DNA of 64,000 nucleotides from Bacillota bacterium (GCA_023443225.1 JAEZVF010000058.1:85120-149119); one strand, 5' to 3'. Shown: positions 54,569 through 63,753, numbered from the stretch's first letter. Made by a program: numbers and translations. Notes: generated by a model not told the origin, from the letters alone.

Positions 54569-55295
54569 GGGAATATCCACCTTTTTGTTCATCACTGATG
54601 AGAACGCCCTTGTTCATAGTAATAACACGTTTCTGCATCATATTAACAACCTCTTTGTTATGAGTAACAACCACTACAGTTGTTCCCCTTTTATTAATTT
54701 CGTCTAAAAGTCGCATAATCTCCCAGGAATTCTTAGGATCGAGATTACCGGTAGGTTCATCCGCCAGCAAAATTACCGGATTGTTAACCAAAGCCCGTGC
54801 CAGTGCCACCCTTTGTTGTTCTCCTCCTGATAACTGATTTGGAAAAGATTTGTGTTTTTCCGATAACCCCATAATCGCTAACATAGCCGGAACCTGCCTC
54901 CGAATGGTACTTGCAGGCATTTCAATTACTCTTTGGGCAAATGCAACATTTTCAAAAACATTACGATCCTTTAATAAACGGAAATTTTGAAATACCACTC
55001 CAATATTCCTACGGAATTTTGCAATCTGCCCCCTCCTAAGCCTTGATAAATCTTTGTAACTTACAAAGATTTTGCCACTGGTCGGTTCGATTTCTTTTAA
55101 CATTAGCTTAATGAGGGTAGATTTACCAGAACCACTACTGCCAACAATAAACACAAATTCTCCTTTGTGTATCTGAAAACTTACATTATTGATTGCAGGA
55201 GTGCCTTTCTGATATGATTTCGATACCTGTTCAAAAATGATAACTGGGTCTTCTGCTTCTTTATATGGTTTCTTTAATTCATAAGGTACAGCCAT
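54555..55295 (-). CDS. ftsE: Cell-division ATP-binding protein FtsE
   Basis: 246 residues. Walker A GSSGSGKST (about 51-59), signature LSGGEQQRVALARAL, Walker B VILLADEPTGNLD, and the H-loop VVVVTHNKEV. An extension of about 17 residues precedes the usual IIFEQVSKSY start. GGAGTATTAAA lies before the ATG. It is coupled to ftsX, and 1 bp separates its start from the regulator stop. Confidence 0.97.
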   Translation of the reverse strand: MAVPYELKKPYKEAEDPVIIFEQVSKSYQKGTPAINNVSFQIHKGEFVFIVGSSGSGKSTLIKLMLKEIEPTSGKIFVSYKDLSRLRRGQIAKFRRNIGVVFQNFRLLKDRNVFENVAFAQRVIEMPASTIRRQVPAMLAIMGLSEKHKSFPNQLSGGEQQRVALARALVNNPVILLADEPTGNLDPKNSWEIMRLLDEINKRGTTVVVVTHNKEVVNMMQKRVITMNKGVLISDEQKGGYSHAYK

Positions 55296-55296
55296 T

Positions 55297-56385
55297 TTAA
55301 TACTCCAATGTCTCCATGTATTTCATGTATTTAACTACCATCAGTGCAATTTTAAAAGTTATCGCATCATCAAATACTCTAAGATCAAGATTTGTACTCT
55401 TTTGAAGTTTATCCAATCGATATACCAAAGTATTTCTATGAATATAAAGCTGCCTTGAGGTTTCTGAAACATTCAGGCTATTTTCAAAAAACTTATTAAT
55501 CGTTGATAATGTTTCCTCATCAAATTCATCCGGAGACTTTCCTTCAAATATTTCTTTGATGAACATCTTGCATAATGGCATTGGTAACTGATAAATTAAT
55601 CGGCCGATACCTAAATTGTTATAAGCCACAACATTTCTGCCGCTATAGAATATTTTACCTACATCAAGTGCCATCTTAGCTTCTTTATAAGATCTAGACA
55701 CATCCTTGATTTCACTTACAATTGTACCGAATGCAACATGAACCTTAGTCATAGCTTCTGTATTCAGCATATCTAAAATAACTCTGGCCGTTTTGTTCAA
55801 ATCTTCATAGCTCTCGTTGGATTTCAATTCTTTAACGAGGATGATATTCTTTTCATCAACAGCCGTGATAAAATCTTTTGTTTTACCAGAAAACAGTCCT
55901 CTAACAGTCTCCAATGCATTTACATCTTTTTCATTCTTAGTCTCTATGATAAATACAACTCTTCTAACATCTGTCTCAATATGAAGTTTTTTTGCACGAT
56001 TATAGATGTCAACTAAGAGAAGATTATCTAATAGTAAGTTTTTAACAAAGTTATCTTTGTCATAACGTTCCTTGTAAGCAACAAGAAGGTTTTGAATCTG
56101 GAAAGTTGCAATCTTTCCCACCATATATACATCGTCTGTATCACCTTTTGCCAAAATCACATATTCCAACTGGTGCTCATCAAAGACTTTAAAAAACTGA
56201 TACCCTTGTAGTACTTGACTGTCAGCTGGTGATTCAACGAAAGCCAAGACAGCATTTTCATATTCTTCTGCATTATTTATCGTTGTTGCCAAAGACTTCC
56301 CTTCTGTATCCATTACGCAGATATCGATTCGGGTAATCGCTTTCAGTCCATCAATTGTATTTTGTAAAATCTGATTTGAAATCAT
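55297..56385 (-). CDS. CdaR/PucR-type helix-turn-helix regulator
   Basis: 362 residues. A sugar-diacid-type sensory N-terminus (NQILQNTIDGLKAITRIDICVMDTEGKSLATT) is followed by a GGDEF-like middle region. The C-terminal PucR helix-turn-helix is FFENSLNVSETSRQLYIHRNTLVYRLDKLQ (about 310-340). The family senses sugar acids or purine intermediates. It is first in the ftsE-ftsX-M23-ctpA transcript by position, but a regulatory link to division is not shown. GAAGGAGTG precedes the ATG. Confidence 0.85.
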   Translation of the reverse strand: MISNQILQNTIDGLKAITRIDICVMDTEGKSLATTINNAEEYENAVLAFVESPADSQVLQGYQFFKVFDEHQLEYVILAKGDTDDVYMVGKIATFQIQNLLVAYKERYDKDNFVKNLLLDNLLLVDIYNRAKKLHIETDVRRVVFIIETKNEKDVNALETVRGLFSGKTKDFITAVDEKNIILVKELKSNESYEDLNKTARVILDMLNTEAMTKVHVAFGTIVSEIKDVSRSYKEAKMALDVGKIFYSGRNVVAYNNLGIGRLIYQLPMPLCKMFIKEIFEGKSPDEFDEETLSTINKFFENSLNVSETSRQLYIHRNTLVYRLDKLQKSTNLDLRVFDDAITFKIALMVVKYMKYMETLEY

Positions 56386-56527
56386 TTAATTCACTCCTTC
56401 TGTATTTATACTTTTTCCTACACATTTTTATTTCATATAAAGTTATTCTATCACTATTTTAGTTGAAAGTAAACTAAAACAACACTTCGGTTGTGATAAT
56501 ATTCGTACAAATCTGTCAAATTATACA

Positions 56528-56566
56528 TTTCTCCACATAGTTTAATTAATAAACTATGTGGAGAAA
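56528..56566. repeat. Perfect 17-bp inverted repeat
   Basis: TTTCTCCACATAGTTTA and its exact reverse complement around a 5-bp loop. There is no U-tract on either side. It lies 140 bp upstream of the CdaR-like gene; an operator or a mobile hairpin is possible. Confidence 0.75.
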
Positions 56567-56701
56567 CTTCCATCGACAAGCTAAATCAGGCTTATGGCAT
56601 TCAAACAATATGAAACCGCGAGTATCATGCTTGGAAGAAAGTTCAGGCTCGCTCATGTGTTACAAAACCAGTATAAGGTACTCTCACTTTGCATTTGTGA
56701 A

Positions 56702-56743
56702 AATAAAAAACAGGTAGGAAATACATATTCGTACTTCCTACCT
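56702..56743 (-). terminator. Terminator of the msmK-type gene
   Basis: CAGGTAGGAA / TTCCTACCTG with inner pairing, followed on the minus strand by TTTTTTATTTT. It lies 25 bp after the stop. Confidence 0.9.
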
Positions 56744-56767
56744 GGAATTATTAATATAAAAAACTTA

Positions 56768-57880
56768 TTAGTGTGTAATGAACTGCTCGGTTTCTTTATC
56801 AAATACATGAATCTTGGTTAAATCAAATGCAATCTTGATAACATCTCCAGGTCTTGCGGTAGTACGTGGGTTAACACGAGCTGTAACGTCAAAATCATCA
56901 ACGGAGAAGTATAAGTTAACTTCAGCACCTAATAATTCATATACTTTAACAGTAGCCTCAATTACGCTATCTGGTGAACTGCTGATGAACATTTCTTCAT
57001 CTTTAACATCTTCAGGACGAATTCCAAAGATAACAGTTTTATCAACATATCCACCATCAATTAACTTCTTAGCTTTTGCTTCTGGAAGCTTAATGGAGTT
57101 AGTACCGAATACCAAATTAACATCAGAACCATTCTTAACAACCTTAGCTTCCAACATGTTCATTTGTGGTGAACCCATAAATCCAGCAACAAATAAATTA
57201 TTAGGCATGCTATATAAATTCTGTGGAGTGTCAACTTGTTGAATATATCCGTCTTTCATAACAACGATTCTGGTACCAAGTGTCATAGCCTCAGTCTGAT
57301 CATGTGTTACATAGATGAAGGTTGTATTCAAATTAGCATGTAATTTGGAAATCTCAATACGCATCTGAACTCTTAACTTAGCATCTAAGTTGGATAATGG
57401 CTCATCCATAAGGAATACTTTAGGATTACGTACGATTGCACGACCCATAGCAACACGCTGTCTCTGACCACCGGATAAAGCCTTAGGTTTACGATCTAAC
57501 AAGCTTTCTATTCCAAGAATAGTTGCTGCTTCATGAACTAATTTATCGATTTTGTCCTTTGGAGTCTTTCTTAACTTAAGACCGAATGCCATATTGTCAT
57601 AAACTGACATGTGTGGATATAACGCATAGTTTTGGAATACCATCGCGATATCTCTATCTTTTGGCTCAACATCATTCATTAGTTTATCATCAATAAATAA
57701 TTCACCGGATGTAATCTCTTCCAAACCTGCAATCATACGTAGAGTTGTTGATTTACCACAACCTGAAGGACCTACAAAGATAACGAACTCTTTATCTGCA
57801 ATTTCCAAACTAAAATCTTTAACTGCCACAAAGCCATTAGGATATGTTTTGTTAATGTTCTTTAATACTACACTAGCCAT
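56768..57880 (-). CDS. msmK: Sugar ABC transporter ATP-binding protein, UgpC/MsmK family
   Basis: 370 residues. The ABC domain has Walker A GPSGCGKST (about 38), LSGGQRQRVAMGRAI and VFLMDEPLSNLDAKLR. It is followed by the MalK/UgpC-type regulatory beta domain (FGIRPEDVKDEE..., about 285-370). Such stand-alone ATPases energise several CUT1 sugar importers, and the MalEFG-type cluster at 21.5-24.7 kb has no ATPase of its own. GGGAGGAAAG precedes the ATG. Monocistronic. Confidence 0.92.
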   Translation of the reverse strand: MASVVLKNINKTYPNGFVAVKDFSLEIADKEFVIFVGPSGCGKSTTLRMIAGLEEITSGELFIDDKLMNDVEPKDRDIAMVFQNYALYPHMSVYDNMAFGLKLRKTPKDKIDKLVHEAATILGIESLLDRKPKALSGGQRQRVAMGRAIVRNPKVFLMDEPLSNLDAKLRVQMRIEISKLHANLNTTFIYVTHDQTEAMTLGTRIVVMKDGYIQQVDTPQNLYSMPNNLFVAGFMGSPQMNMLEAKVVKNGSDVNLVFGTNSIKLPEAKAKKLIDGGYVDKTVIFGIRPEDVKDEEMFISSSPDSVIEATVKVYELLGAEVNLYFSVDDFDVTARVNPRTTARPGDVIKIAFDLTKIHVFDKETEQFITH

Positions 57881-58079
57881 TTTTTACTTTCCTCCCTAAA
57901 TTGTATATCATAATTGAGTACACTACCTTGTACTTTTACTATATGTTTTATGATACACTAATAGTACTAGTTATGCCATATCCCATTTTAACAAATTAAT
58001 TTTTACCCTTTTGTTTATTTTGTATACTTAATGATAAAATAAGTATTTTTACCGATTTTTAGGATGCTTATACACTATT

Positions 58080-58952
58080 TTACTGTCTATATTCTCTAAA
58101 ACCTTCTCCCATCACTTCTCTTGCATCACTTACAATGATAAATGCTCTTGGGTCAATTTCAGATACTATACTGGTTAATTCAATGATTTCTTTTTTGGAC
58201 ACCACACAAAAAAGCATTTTTTTATCCTTATTGGAGTACATTCCAGTAGCAGATATTCCAGTTACCCCCCGATCTATTCTACTCATAATGTGTTTGGCAA
58301 TCTCTTCATAGGAATCGGAGATAACATAGGCCATTTTGGCAAATTTTAAACCTTCCAGTATACCATCTGATACTTTTGAGGTTATATAAACAGCGATTAC
58401 TGCATACAAAGCTTTGGTAATACCAAAACTAACTACACCAGCCAAAACGATGATGCAGTCGATGACTGTAAGGATTTGTGGGATACTATAATAAGGTTTA
58501 TATTTATGAATCAGCATTGCTATAAGATCTGTTCCTCCGGTGGACGCCATGGATACAAATACCAATCCAATACCGACACCGCCGATGACACCACCAAAAA
58601 CAGAAGCAAGCAAATAATCTTGATATACTAAATTATAGTTTGGAACAAGGTACAACGCAATCGTAAAACTAACGGTTGCAAACAAGGTATGTTTTAGATG
58701 GTTTTTTCCCATTACGATGAACGCCGTTATAAACAATGGAACATTTAACAGGATATTCGTGAGCCAGATAGGTAATCCCCCTTCTAACATGAAAGCAGTC
58801 AGCTTCTTTATTACGATAGCCAAACCGGTAATACCCCCTGTAACCATTTGTAGCGGCTCATATACTGCATTAACAGCCACCGCCATTAATAAAGTTCCTA
58901 TAATGATTAACATATATTGTTTGATTTTAGCCTTTTTGTTATGTTTGTCCAT
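58080..58952 (-). CDS. YitT-family membrane protein
   Basis: About 290 residues from the ATG at 58950-58952 (TAGGTGG upstream); the ATG at 58982 lacks a site. Five to six membrane helices are followed by a soluble C-terminal DUF2179 domain (IMSRIDRGVTGISATGMYSNKDKKMLFCVVSKKEI...). The family is widespread in Firmicutes, and transport of an unknown solute is presumed. Confidence 0.9.
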   Translation of the reverse strand: MDKHNKKAKIKQYMLIIIGTLLMAVAVNAVYEPLQMVTGGITGLAIVIKKLTAFMLEGGLPIWLTNILLNVPLFITAFIVMGKNHLKHTLFATVSFTIALYLVPNYNLVYQDYLLASVFGGVIGGVGIGLVFVSMASTGGTDLIAMLIHKYKPYYSIPQILTVIDCIIVLAGVVSFGITKALYAVIAVYITSKVSDGILEGLKFAKMAYVISDSYEEIAKHIMSRIDRGVTGISATGMYSNKDKKMLFCVVSKKEIIELTSIVSEIDPRAFIIVSDAREVMGEGFREYRQ

Positions 58953-59093
58953 ACTTACACCACCTAAATTTTTATTATTCATTGAAAAGACTCTATTCTT
59001 AAATAGTTTGATTACTTCTTCTTATTATTATGCACTGAAATTATCAAGCTGACATTATCTAGATTACATGATTACCTATCAAATTTGAAGTAT

Positions 59094-59121
59094 TTCTTAT
59101 CTTTATCTAGTATGTTATAAT
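59094..59121 (+). promoter_or_regulatory. Element B promoter (-10 strong, -35 weak)
   Basis: -10 TATAAT (59116-59121), exactly 11 bases before the closing helix of element B, as in copy A. The best -35 is TTCTTA (59094-59099) with a 16-bp spacer, which is poor, so an activator may be needed. Confidence 0.6.
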
Positions 59122-59132
59122 ATCCACGATGA

Positions 59133-59248
59133 GCAGATTAGTCCGAGGAAGACAGTGCATTTTCTGAACTTGTTCAAGAAAATGCACTATCTTCCTTGGA
59201 TAAGTGCAACGTGAACGAAAGGACGGAGTCCCCCCGTTCTTAATCTGC
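59133..59248 (+). ncRNA. Structured RNA-like element, copy B (upstream of SDR gene)
   Basis: Closing helix GCAGATTA / TAATCTGC, a 57-nt hairpin (59143-59199, CCGAGGAAG...CTTCCTTGG), conserved GGATAAGTGCAAC and GTGAAC, then a nested hairpin GAACG / CGTTC with GGAC / GTCC inside. The hairpin has the same length and four-base loop position as in copy A, but mostly different base pairs. There is a possible separate promoter for the SDR gene between this element and its start (TTACAA - TATGAT), so the RNA could be independent. Confidence 0.7.
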
Positions 59249-59330
59249 GGAAGATATGTTACAATTAGAAATCATATTTTATTATGATACAATTACTGTT
59301 ATGTATAAACAAATTGGATTGGAGTTTACT

Positions 59331-60062
59331 ATGCGCAAAAAAACGGTATTGGTAACCGGGGCCTCTAGAGGAATCGGTAAATCGATTGCACTTCGGTTTG
59401 CCAAAGATGGTTACGACATTATTATTAACTGTGCCCATCGCGAAGATGAACTGTTACAAACAAAAAAAGAAGTCGAAAAAAGTTCGGCATCCTGCTTAGC
59501 CTATGTGGGCGATTTAGGGAATTATGAAATAGCAAAAGAATTATTCTCACTTACAAACTCCCATTGTGATGGCATCGATGTACTAATAAACAATGCCGGC
59601 GTATCTTATAATGGTTTATTTACAGAGATGGCACCAAAGGATTGGAACACAATTCTTAACAGTAATTTGATGTCTGTAATTCATTGTTGCAGTTTTGCTG
59701 CACCAACCATGATATCAAAGAAACATGGTAAGATAATTAATATTTCTTCGGTTTGGGGTTCCGTAGGAGCTTCCTGCGAAGTAATCTATTCTGCCTCCAA
59801 AGGTGGAATTAATTCCTTTACAAAAGCGTTGGCAAAAGAACTCGCTCCCAGCAACATACAAGTAAATGCTGTGGCGTGCGGTGCTATTGATACGGAAATG
59901 AATCAATTCTTAAATAAAGAAGAGAAAGATATGTTAATCGAAGAAATACCTGCTAACCGATTTGGCAGACCGGAAGAAGTAGCAGAATTTGTGTTCCAAT
60001 TGGCAAATGGAAATAATTATCTAAACGGACAAGTAATCCATTTTGATGGTGCCTGGATATAG
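59331..60062 (+). CDS. Short-chain dehydrogenase, probable EF-P 5-aminopentanone reductase (YmfI-like)
   Basis: 243 residues from the ATG at 59331 (GGAG six bases ahead); a longer in-frame ORF from 59256 has no ribosome site. NADP-binding GASRGIGKSIA (about 10-20), NNAGVS (about 84-89), the catalytic set ISSVWG...YSASKGG (Ser/Tyr/Lys, about 138-160). The segment SSVWGSVGASCEVIYSASKG recalls YmfI, which modifies elongation factor P in Firmicutes, more than FabG; this is a subfamily judgement. It converges on ddl with a 2-bp gap. Confidence 0.75.
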   Translation: MRKKTVLVTGASRGIGKSIALRFAKDGYDIIINCAHREDELLQTKKEVEKSSASCLAYVGDLGNYEIAKELFSLTNSHCDGIDVLINNAGVSYNGLFTEMAPKDWNTILNSNLMSVIHCCSFAAPTMISKKHGKIINISSVWGSVGASCEVIYSASKGGINSFTKALAKELAPSNIQVNAVACGAIDTEMNQFLNKEEKDMLIEEIPANRFGRPEEVAEFVFQLANGNNYLNGQVIHFDGAWI

Positions 60063-60064
60063 CG

Positions 60065-61096
60065 TTAGTATTTGTCCAAGGAAATATCGATGATTTTCAT
60101 ACAGAGGTCCGGGTAAGATAATCCAATAACCGCTGCTTCCTGCGGAAATAGTGAATTTGGCGTCATACCCGGTAAGGTATTTGCCTCAAGACAATAGAAA
60201 AAACCGTCTTTCTTGCTCATAATAAAATCAATACGGGCATAGCCCTTAAGCCTAAGTATGTGGAATACTTTTTCTGCTATTGCTTTTAATTCTTTCGTTC
60301 TATCTGTAGACAATTCTGCGGGGCACGTTTCAATCGCATTACCAGCTTGATATTTGTTGACATAATCGTAAAACCCCTGTTTGGGTGTTATTTCAATTAC
60401 CGGCAAAGCACTTCCTTCCATGACACCAACGGAAAATTCTCTTCCTTCTATATATTCTTCCACAATCACATCGGATTCCAATTGGAAAGCTTCCTCTAAC
60501 GCCTTATGATATTCTGACTCAGTGTTTACGATATACACGCCTACACTAGAACCACCACAGGCTACTTTAACCACCTTTGGAAAATCAATCGTATCTCTAT
60601 AAGGAAGCTCCTTTTTTAATGTGATACTTTTAGGATTTCGTATTCCATAACAATGAAACAATTCCTTTGTCAATCCCTTATCCATTGCCAAAGCTGCACT
60701 GACATAATCCGTGCCGGTATATTTGATGCCAAATAAATCAAAAGCAGCCTGCACTTTTCCATTCTCTCCATCTTCACCATGTAAAGCAAAAAAAACAATA
60801 TCTGCTTCCTGACATATCGTAAGAATATTCGGCCCAAAGAAACCAATAGAAGCATTCTTTCTCTTACTTCTGATCTGTTCCAAATCTGGTTCTTTTTCCC
60901 TAATCTCCGGAATATGTCCCGCCCAATCAATTGATTTGTCAAAAATCCCATCGATAGAACCTTCATAACCCAAATATACATCCAAAAGAATCACATCTTG
61001 ACCCTTTTCTTTGAGTGCATAATATATTTTCTTTCCTGAACTTAAGGATACATCCCTTTCTGTGCTGATTCCCCCTGCTAATACTACAATTTTCAT
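60065..61096 (-). CDS. ddl: D-alanine-D-alanine ligase
   Basis: 343 residues, ATP-grasp fold. The N-terminal domain has LAGGISTERDVSLSSGK, the glycine loop is VKVACGGSSVGVYIV (about 178-192), and the metal site is FYCLEANTLPGMTPNSLFPQEA (about 298-318). It makes the D-Ala-D-Ala dipeptide of peptidoglycan precursors. AGGGAG lies ahead of the ATG. No space for a terminator is left between it and the opposing SDR gene. Confidence 0.93.
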   Translation of the reverse strand: MKIVVLAGGISTERDVSLSSGKKIYYALKEKGQDVILLDVYLGYEGSIDGIFDKSIDWAGHIPEIREKEPDLEQIRSKRKNASIGFFGPNILTICQEADIVFFALHGEDGENGKVQAAFDLFGIKYTGTDYVSAALAMDKGLTKELFHCYGIRNPKSITLKKELPYRDTIDFPKVVKVACGGSSVGVYIVNTESEYHKALEEAFQLESDVIVEEYIEGREFSVGVMEGSALPVIEITPKQGFYDYVNKYQAGNAIETCPAELSTDRTKELKAIAEKVFHILRLKGYARIDFIMSKKDGFFYCLEANTLPGMTPNSLFPQEAAVIGLSYPDLCMKIIDISLDKY

Positions 61097-61238
61097 ATGC
61101 TACCCATTACTCCCTTCCCTATCTTCTAAACAGAAAACCCTTTTACCTTCACTTATCCACTGGTTATCCTGTCATTTCTATCTACCTTTATTTTATAGGC
61201 CACTTATTTAAAGAAATATAGCAATTGTGCTTTATTTA

Positions 61239-61339
61239 TTGCATATAGTGCTATATACTATATAATATGGCTGTCACAAAACTACATAAACTTTATTGCT
61301 TGCGGAAGAATGTAAATAACCTTATTCTTTTCGACAGCC
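61239..61339 (+). promoter_or_regulatory. Promoter and 71-nt structured leader of the AraC gene
   Basis: -35 TTGCAT (61239-61244), 16-bp spacer, -10 TATAAT (61261-61266). The transcript would begin near the arm GGCTGTC (61269-61275), which pairs with GACAGCC (61333-61339) just ahead of the ribosome site AAAGGGAGC. The leader therefore folds back over its whole length. Confidence 0.6.
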
Positions 61340-61361
61340 CTAAGAAAGGGAGCTTACGGTT

Positions 61362-62204
61362 ATGGATAGTTTTCAAAAAACTGGTTACTTAAACAGTGAG
61401 TTTAAAATTTTTCATTTAACAGATCAACAATCAAGAGAATTTGTTTATCATTATCACGGCTTTCATAAAATTATACTATTTATCAGCGGAAATGTCAGTT
61501 ACTTTATTGAAGGAAAATCCTATGAGCTAAAGCCCTATGATATTGTATTGGTTAAAGCAGGTGAAATTCATAAACCCATGGTTCATGATAATACCCCATA
61601 TGAAAGAATAATTATCTATATTTCATCTGATTTTTTTGAGGCTTATAAAAACGATGGCTATGATCTCACCTGCTGTTTCTCGAAAGCCGAAGAACATCGG
61701 TCCAACGTTCTTCGTATGGATGCTGTTTATAAGGAAGGGCTATACGACACCTGCTATCGGTTGATACAATCCTTTCATGACAATGGATATGCCTACAAAT
61801 TATATCAGAAAGTACTTTTTCTGGAATTCATGATTATCTTAAATAGGGTCGTACTGAATCAAAACATAGTCTATTTGGAAACGAATACTGCCAATCAGAA
61901 GATACTAGATATCATGAAGTATATAAACAAACACTTGGAAGATAACATTTCAGTTGACTCCATCGCTAGCAGTTTTTATTTAAATCGGTCCTATGTAATG
62001 CATTTATTTAAGGCAGAAACCGGTTATACTATTGGTAAGTATATTACCGAAAAACGTTTATTCAAGGCCAAGAATCTTATTAAAAATGGCAGTTCCATCA
62101 CCAATGCCTGCTACAATAGTGGGTTTAAAAACTATACCACCTTCTTCAGAGCTTATAAAGAAAAGTTTAACACCTCACCAAAAGAGGCAAGTGACTTCCT
62201 TTAG
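61362..62204 (+). CDS. AraC-family transcriptional regulator
   Basis: 280 residues. An N-terminal cupin sensor (HYHGFHKIILFISGNVSYFIEGK..., about 25-100) and two helix-turn-helices at the C-terminus (ISVDSIASSFYLNRSYVMHLFKAET and ITNACYNSGFKNYTTFFRAYKEKFNTSPKEA, about 195-275). Targets unknown; the PurF-like gene lies 138 bp downstream on the same strand. Confidence 0.9.
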   Translation: MDSFQKTGYLNSEFKIFHLTDQQSREFVYHYHGFHKIILFISGNVSYFIEGKSYELKPYDIVLVKAGEIHKPMVHDNTPYERIIIYISSDFFEAYKNDGYDLTCCFSKAEEHRSNVLRMDAVYKEGLYDTCYRLIQSFHDNGYAYKLYQKVLFLEFMIILNRVVLNQNIVYLETNTANQKILDIMKYINKHLEDNISVDSIASSFYLNRSYVMHLFKAETGYTIGKYITEKRLFKAKNLIKNGSSITNACYNSGFKNYTTFFRAYKEKFNTSPKEASDFL

Positions 62205-62342
62205 TTATGCAAATTAATAAATCACATTAAAATATCTAATATATCAAATCATTTACAAAAATCACAGTTTGTACTATGATACATTTGATTTGCTTTATAT
62301 GATATGGGATTGTTGTAAGCCAATTATAATAGGAGGAATTAT

Positions 62343-63746
62343 ATGGGTGGTTTTTTTGCGGTTACTGCTAAAACAGATTGCGTATTTGATTTATTTTTTG
62401 GAACGGACTACCATTCGCATTTAGGAACAAGACGTGCTGGTATGGCTGTATATGGACCGAAAGGATTTGACCGTTCCATTCATAATATCGAAAACTCGCC
62501 TTTTCGAACAAAATTTGAAAAGGATGTAACTATGATGGAAGGTAACTATGGAATTGGGTGTATTTCAGATTATGAATCACAACCCCTAATCGTTCGTTCC
62601 CATCACGGAACCTATTCCATTACAACCGTTGGTAAAATCAATAATATGGATGCTATCGTTAAAGATGTATTTGCCAATGGCAATACGCACTTTCTCGAGA
62701 TGAGCGGCGGAGACCTGAATGCTACTGAGTTGGTAGCAGCTATTATTAATCAAAAGGATAATCTTGTAGAAGGTCTTCAATATGCACAGGATATTATCGA
62801 AGGATCCATGACAATACTCTTATTGACTCCTCGTGGAATCTATGTTTCCAGAGATAAATTAGGAAGAACTCCAGTTGCAATTGGTAAAAAAGAGGATGCC
62901 TTTTGTGCGGCATTTGAGTGTTTTGCATACTTAAATCTTGGGTATACAGATTACAAAGAACTAGGTCCTGGAGAAATCGTTGTTATGACTCCAGAATCAG
63001 TTACTACCTTAAGCAAACCTGGAACAGAAATGAAGATTTGTACCTTCTTATGGATTTACTATGGGTATCCTTCTTCTTCCTATGAAGGTGTTAGTGTAGA
63101 AGAAATGAGATATAACTGTGGTGCTTTATTAGCAAAACGGGATAATGTAACACCGGATATTGTTGCTGGTGTTCCTGATTCCGGTACTCCTCATGCGATT
63201 GGTTATGCAAATGCATCCGGGATACCGTTTTCAAGACCCTTTATTAAATATACACCAACCTGGCCCAGGTCTTTTATGCCTACTATGCAAAGTCAACGAA
63301 ACTTAATTGCAAAAATGAAGTTAATTCCGGTACACGATTTAATCAAGGGAAAAAGTATGCTATTAATAGATGATTCTATCGTACGCGGAACACAGCTGCG
63401 AGAAACAACAGAATTTTTATATCAGAGTGGCGCAAAGGATGTTCATATCCGTCCTGCCTGTCCACCACTCCTATACGGATGTAAATATTTGAATTTCTCC
63501 CGTTCTACTTCCGATATGGATCTAATTACAAGACGAATCATTCAGAAACAAGAAGGTGATAATGCAGAAAATGTATTGCATGAGTATGCAAATCCAGATT
63601 CCGATCGATACAACTTAATGCTAGATAAGATCAAAGATGAATTGAATTTTACTTCTCTTAGATATCATCGACTCGATGATATGATAGAAGCAGTCGGTAT
63701 CAGTCCATGTAAACTCTGTACTTACTGCTGGAATGGAAAAGAGTAA
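62343..63746 (+). CDS. PurF-like amidophosphoribosyltransferase paralogue lacking the glutaminase Cys
   Basis: 467 residues. The N-terminal half has the Ntn glutaminase fold of PurF but begins MGGFFAV, where PurF has MCGI/VFG. The nucleophilic Cys that normally becomes residue 1 is therefore Gly here. The C-terminal half keeps the PRPP-binding loop MLLIDDSIVRGTQLRET (about residues 342-358) and the terminal cysteines CKLCTYCWNGKE. It should be unable to hydrolyse glutamine; it may use free ammonia or another role. AGGAGG precedes the ATG; no purine riboswitch is seen. Confidence 0.85.
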   Translation: MGGFFAVTAKTDCVFDLFFGTDYHSHLGTRRAGMAVYGPKGFDRSIHNIENSPFRTKFEKDVTMMEGNYGIGCISDYESQPLIVRSHHGTYSITTVGKINNMDAIVKDVFANGNTHFLEMSGGDLNATELVAAIINQKDNLVEGLQYAQDIIEGSMTILLLTPRGIYVSRDKLGRTPVAIGKKEDAFCAAFECFAYLNLGYTDYKELGPGEIVVMTPESVTTLSKPGTEMKICTFLWIYYGYPSSSYEGVSVEEMRYNCGALLAKRDNVTPDIVAGVPDSGTPHAIGYANASGIPFSRPFIKYTPTWPRSFMPTMQSQRNLIAKMKLIPVHDLIKGKSMLLIDDSIVRGTQLRETTEFLYQSGAKDVHIRPACPPLLYGCKYLNFSRSTSDMDLITRRIIQKQEGDNAENVLHEYANPDSDRYNLMLDKIKDELNFTSLRYHRLDDMIEAVGISPCKLCTYCWNGKE

Positions 63747-63753
63747 AAAACTT

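Larger units (their letters stand above)
56386..56767. other. Gene-free stretch with a 17-bp palindrome and a terminator
   Basis: No convincing gene. It contains a perfect hairpin (56528-56566, arms of 17 bp, outer TTTCTCCACATAG) and the msmK terminator. A 36-codon minus-strand ORF (56656 to 56546) ends inside the palindrome but lacks a ribosome site, so it is not called. Confidence 0.6.

Noticed and set aside
56546..56656. 36-codon minus-strand ORF beginning MSEPELSS
   Set aside because: No ribosome site; it ends inside the perfect palindrome. Possibly part of a dispersed repeat, but this cannot be shown here.
56594..56821. 75-aa plus-strand ORF
   Set aside because: No ribosome site, and it crosses the msmK terminator into the end of that gene on the other strand.
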